Positions 62,696 to 64,000 of a DNA stretch of 64,000 nt are shown here, piece by piece. The translations under genes and the position numbers were made by a program. The stretch comes from Rouxiella sp. S1S-2 (GTDB taxonomy: Bacteria > Pseudomonadota > Gammaproteobacteria > Enterobacterales > Enterobacteriaceae): contig NZ_WFKL01000002.1 of the NCBI RefSeq assembly GCF_009208105.1, positions 120,130 through 184,129 on the forward strand. Reading direction: 5' to 3'. Each line of letters starts with the position of its first letter. The first letter of the stretch is position 1. A model generated the notes under the pieces. It saw only the letters and a program-made list of their open reading frames with translations. It ran no database searches and had not been told where the DNA came from.

Positions 62696-63967
62696 TTACT
62701 GGCCCTGTAGGGCTTTGACCGCTTTGGAAAAGAAATCTTTCCCCCCAAAGTTGCCGGACTTGAGCGCCAGGGCAAGAGGATTGTTGCCTTTGGATACCAT
62801 CGCAGGAACACCGATATCTATCTCGTCACCAATCGTGAGTGCGTGGAGATTAAGCGCGCTGACCACGGCTCCAGACGTTTCCCCACCGCCGACGATGATA
62901 CGCCGGGTTCCAGTTGCCACCAGTTTCTTCGCGGTTTCACCAAACAAATTATCAAGCGCTGCCGCCACATTTTCTCGTCCAAACTCCTGCTGTATTTTCT
63001 TTACTGACTCAGGTGTGCCAGAAGAATAAACCAGCGGTGATTTCCCCTGATGGTGATTGATAAACTCAACCAGTTGATCGGCACCGACTTTTCCGGTGAG
63101 CACGTCTTTTACGTCGACCATCAGGACGGGATGTTCTTTTTGATGCTCTTCAATCTGCCCGCGCGTTGCCCCTGAACAACTCCCAACCAAAATTGCTTCT
63201 GGCCCATTAACCAAGGGAAGCGTTGTTTTTTTGCCCTTTGCCCTCCCCTCTTGAATAAAGTTGTGCCCTAACCCAAGGGCAATACCCGACCCCCCCGTGA
63301 GTAGACGCACGCCTCTACTGGCTCGCCCAATCGTAATAAGATCTTCTTCGCAGATAGCATCGACGAGGAGTAAACAGCGCTCACCGTTTCCCGCTGCATC
63401 CATTGACTGGCGAAGGGCAATCTCCCCCTCACAGACCTTTTGCCAAGCGATATTGAGGACCGCATTTCGCGACTGGCGTTGAAGCACGCGCAGCAGACAG
63501 GCGTCTTTCATCGGCGTCAATGGGTGGTGCTCCATGCCTGACTCATTGAGCAGTTTGTCGTTAACAAAGAGATGCCCCTGATAAAGGGTGCGCCCCATAG
63601 CAGGAAAGGAGGGGCACATGACAACTTGCTGGACTTGAAGCCGCTGCGCCAAGGCATCCGTTACAGGTCCTATGTTGCCTTCATCTGTTGAATCAAAGGT
63701 TGAGCAATATTTGAAAACTATCTGCTCACACCCTTGCTCCAGTAGCCATTCACAAGCAGCGAGTGATTGTTCAACGGCATCCTGAGCGGGGATAGAACGG
63801 CTTTTCAAAGCAATAACCCCGGCTTCAACTTCAGGGCCTGCGGGATGCTGAGGAATACCGAGATACTGAGTTGTTGCTAACCCACCTTGTCCTTTTTCCC
63901 CTTTTGACAGGGTTACGGCGATATCACTCGCCCCGGTAAAATCGTCTGCGATTACGCCAATCAGCAT
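62696..63967 (-). CDS. Four-carbon acid sugar kinase, second OtnK paralogue
   Basis: A 423-residue kinase with the same layout as otnK at 52229: IGVIADDFTGASDIAVTLSK at the start, VFKYCSTFDSTDEGNIGPVT, and VGGGETSGAVVSALNLHALT with KSGNFGGKDFF at the end. It should phosphorylate a 3-oxo-tetronate or similar acid sugar. The last gene before a double terminator, so it is probably the end of an operon that continues past the right window edge. Start at 63967 behind GGAGAGGAA. Confidence 0.88.
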   Translation of the reverse strand: MLIGVIADDFTGASDIAVTLSKGEKGQGGLATTQYLGIPQHPAGPEVEAGVIALKSRSIPAQDAVEQSLAACEWLLEQGCEQIVFKYCSTFDSTDEGNIGPVTDALAQRLQVQQVVMCPSFPAMGRTLYQGHLFVNDKLLNESGMEHHPLTPMKDACLLRVLQRQSRNAVLNIAWQKVCEGEIALRQSMDAAGNGERCLLLVDAICEEDLITIGRASRGVRLLTGGSGIALGLGHNFIQEGRAKGKKTTLPLVNGPEAILVGSCSGATRGQIEEHQKEHPVLMVDVKDVLTGKVGADQLVEFINHHQGKSPLVYSSGTPESVKKIQQEFGRENVAAALDNLFGETAKKLVATGTRRIIVGGGETSGAVVSALNLHALTIGDEIDIGVPAMVSKGNNPLALALKSGNFGGKDFFSKAVKALQGQ

Positions 63968-64000
63968 GACTTATTCCTCTCCAGTCGCAAGGATAGACAA

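Overview
This 64 kb window looks like chromosomal accessory DNA from an enterobacterium, probably near the Yersiniaceae (Rahnella/Serratia/Rouxiella-like). The evidence is an OmpC/OmpF-type porin, the enterobacterial ltnD-otnK-otnC-otnI threonate/tetronate cluster with its DeoR regulator, and base composition and promoters typical of Enterobacterales. The genus is inference. No rRNA, tRNA, CRISPR array, prophage or replication origin was recognised.

Layout. 0-11 kb: an XRE/MmyB regulator, a large secreted subtilase with PKD and chitin-binding modules, a GNAT enzyme, a ParE/RelE-Phd toxin-antitoxin pair, an AraC/short-chain dehydrogenase/VOC module ending in a broken saccharopine-dehydrogenase-like gene, and a HipA-type kinase followed by an XRE gene. 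11-24 kb: a LysR/flavin monooxygenase pair, a 711-bp recombinase element, then a catabolic cluster with a GntR regulator, a TIM-barrel isomerase, a four-gene PotABCD-type ABC transporter, a creatinase-like M24 protein without metal ligands, a flavin reductase and a porin. 24-35 kb: TetR/SDR/MFS, a broken RloC/PrrC-like ATPase, glutathione peroxidase, and a LysR-controlled MFS/HlyD/NodT tripartite efflux pump. 35-49 kb: LysE/Lrp, a second recombinase element, and several divergent regulator/enzyme/exporter modules, with remnants of panB, uvrD, an aldo/keto reductase and an SDR between them. 49-64 kb: the tetronate-type sugar acid operon, an isocitrate-lyase-family enzyme, an oxalate-decarboxylase-like bicupin, an enolase-superfamily dehydratase with its MFS transporter, and a second OtnK paralogue running toward the window edge.

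Two themes dominate. The first is repeated regulator/enzyme/exporter units, each with a one-component regulator transcribed divergently from an oxidoreductase or an MFS pump; this suggests a region that collects detoxification and carbon-use functions. The second, and the most interesting, is a dispersed family of intergenic elements that share a left end close to ATGTCCGCTCTTGGCAC and a right end close to TTTGAGCGAAGAGCGGACAT. Three copies are exactly 67 bp. Two are about 711 bp, and each of these carries a short tyrosine recombinase whose ribosome binding site and start codon lie inside an inverted repeat. Partial copies and ends sit beside broken genes. The recombinase-bearing units look like autonomous elements and the 67-bp ones like non-autonomous relatives. 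That link is my inference.
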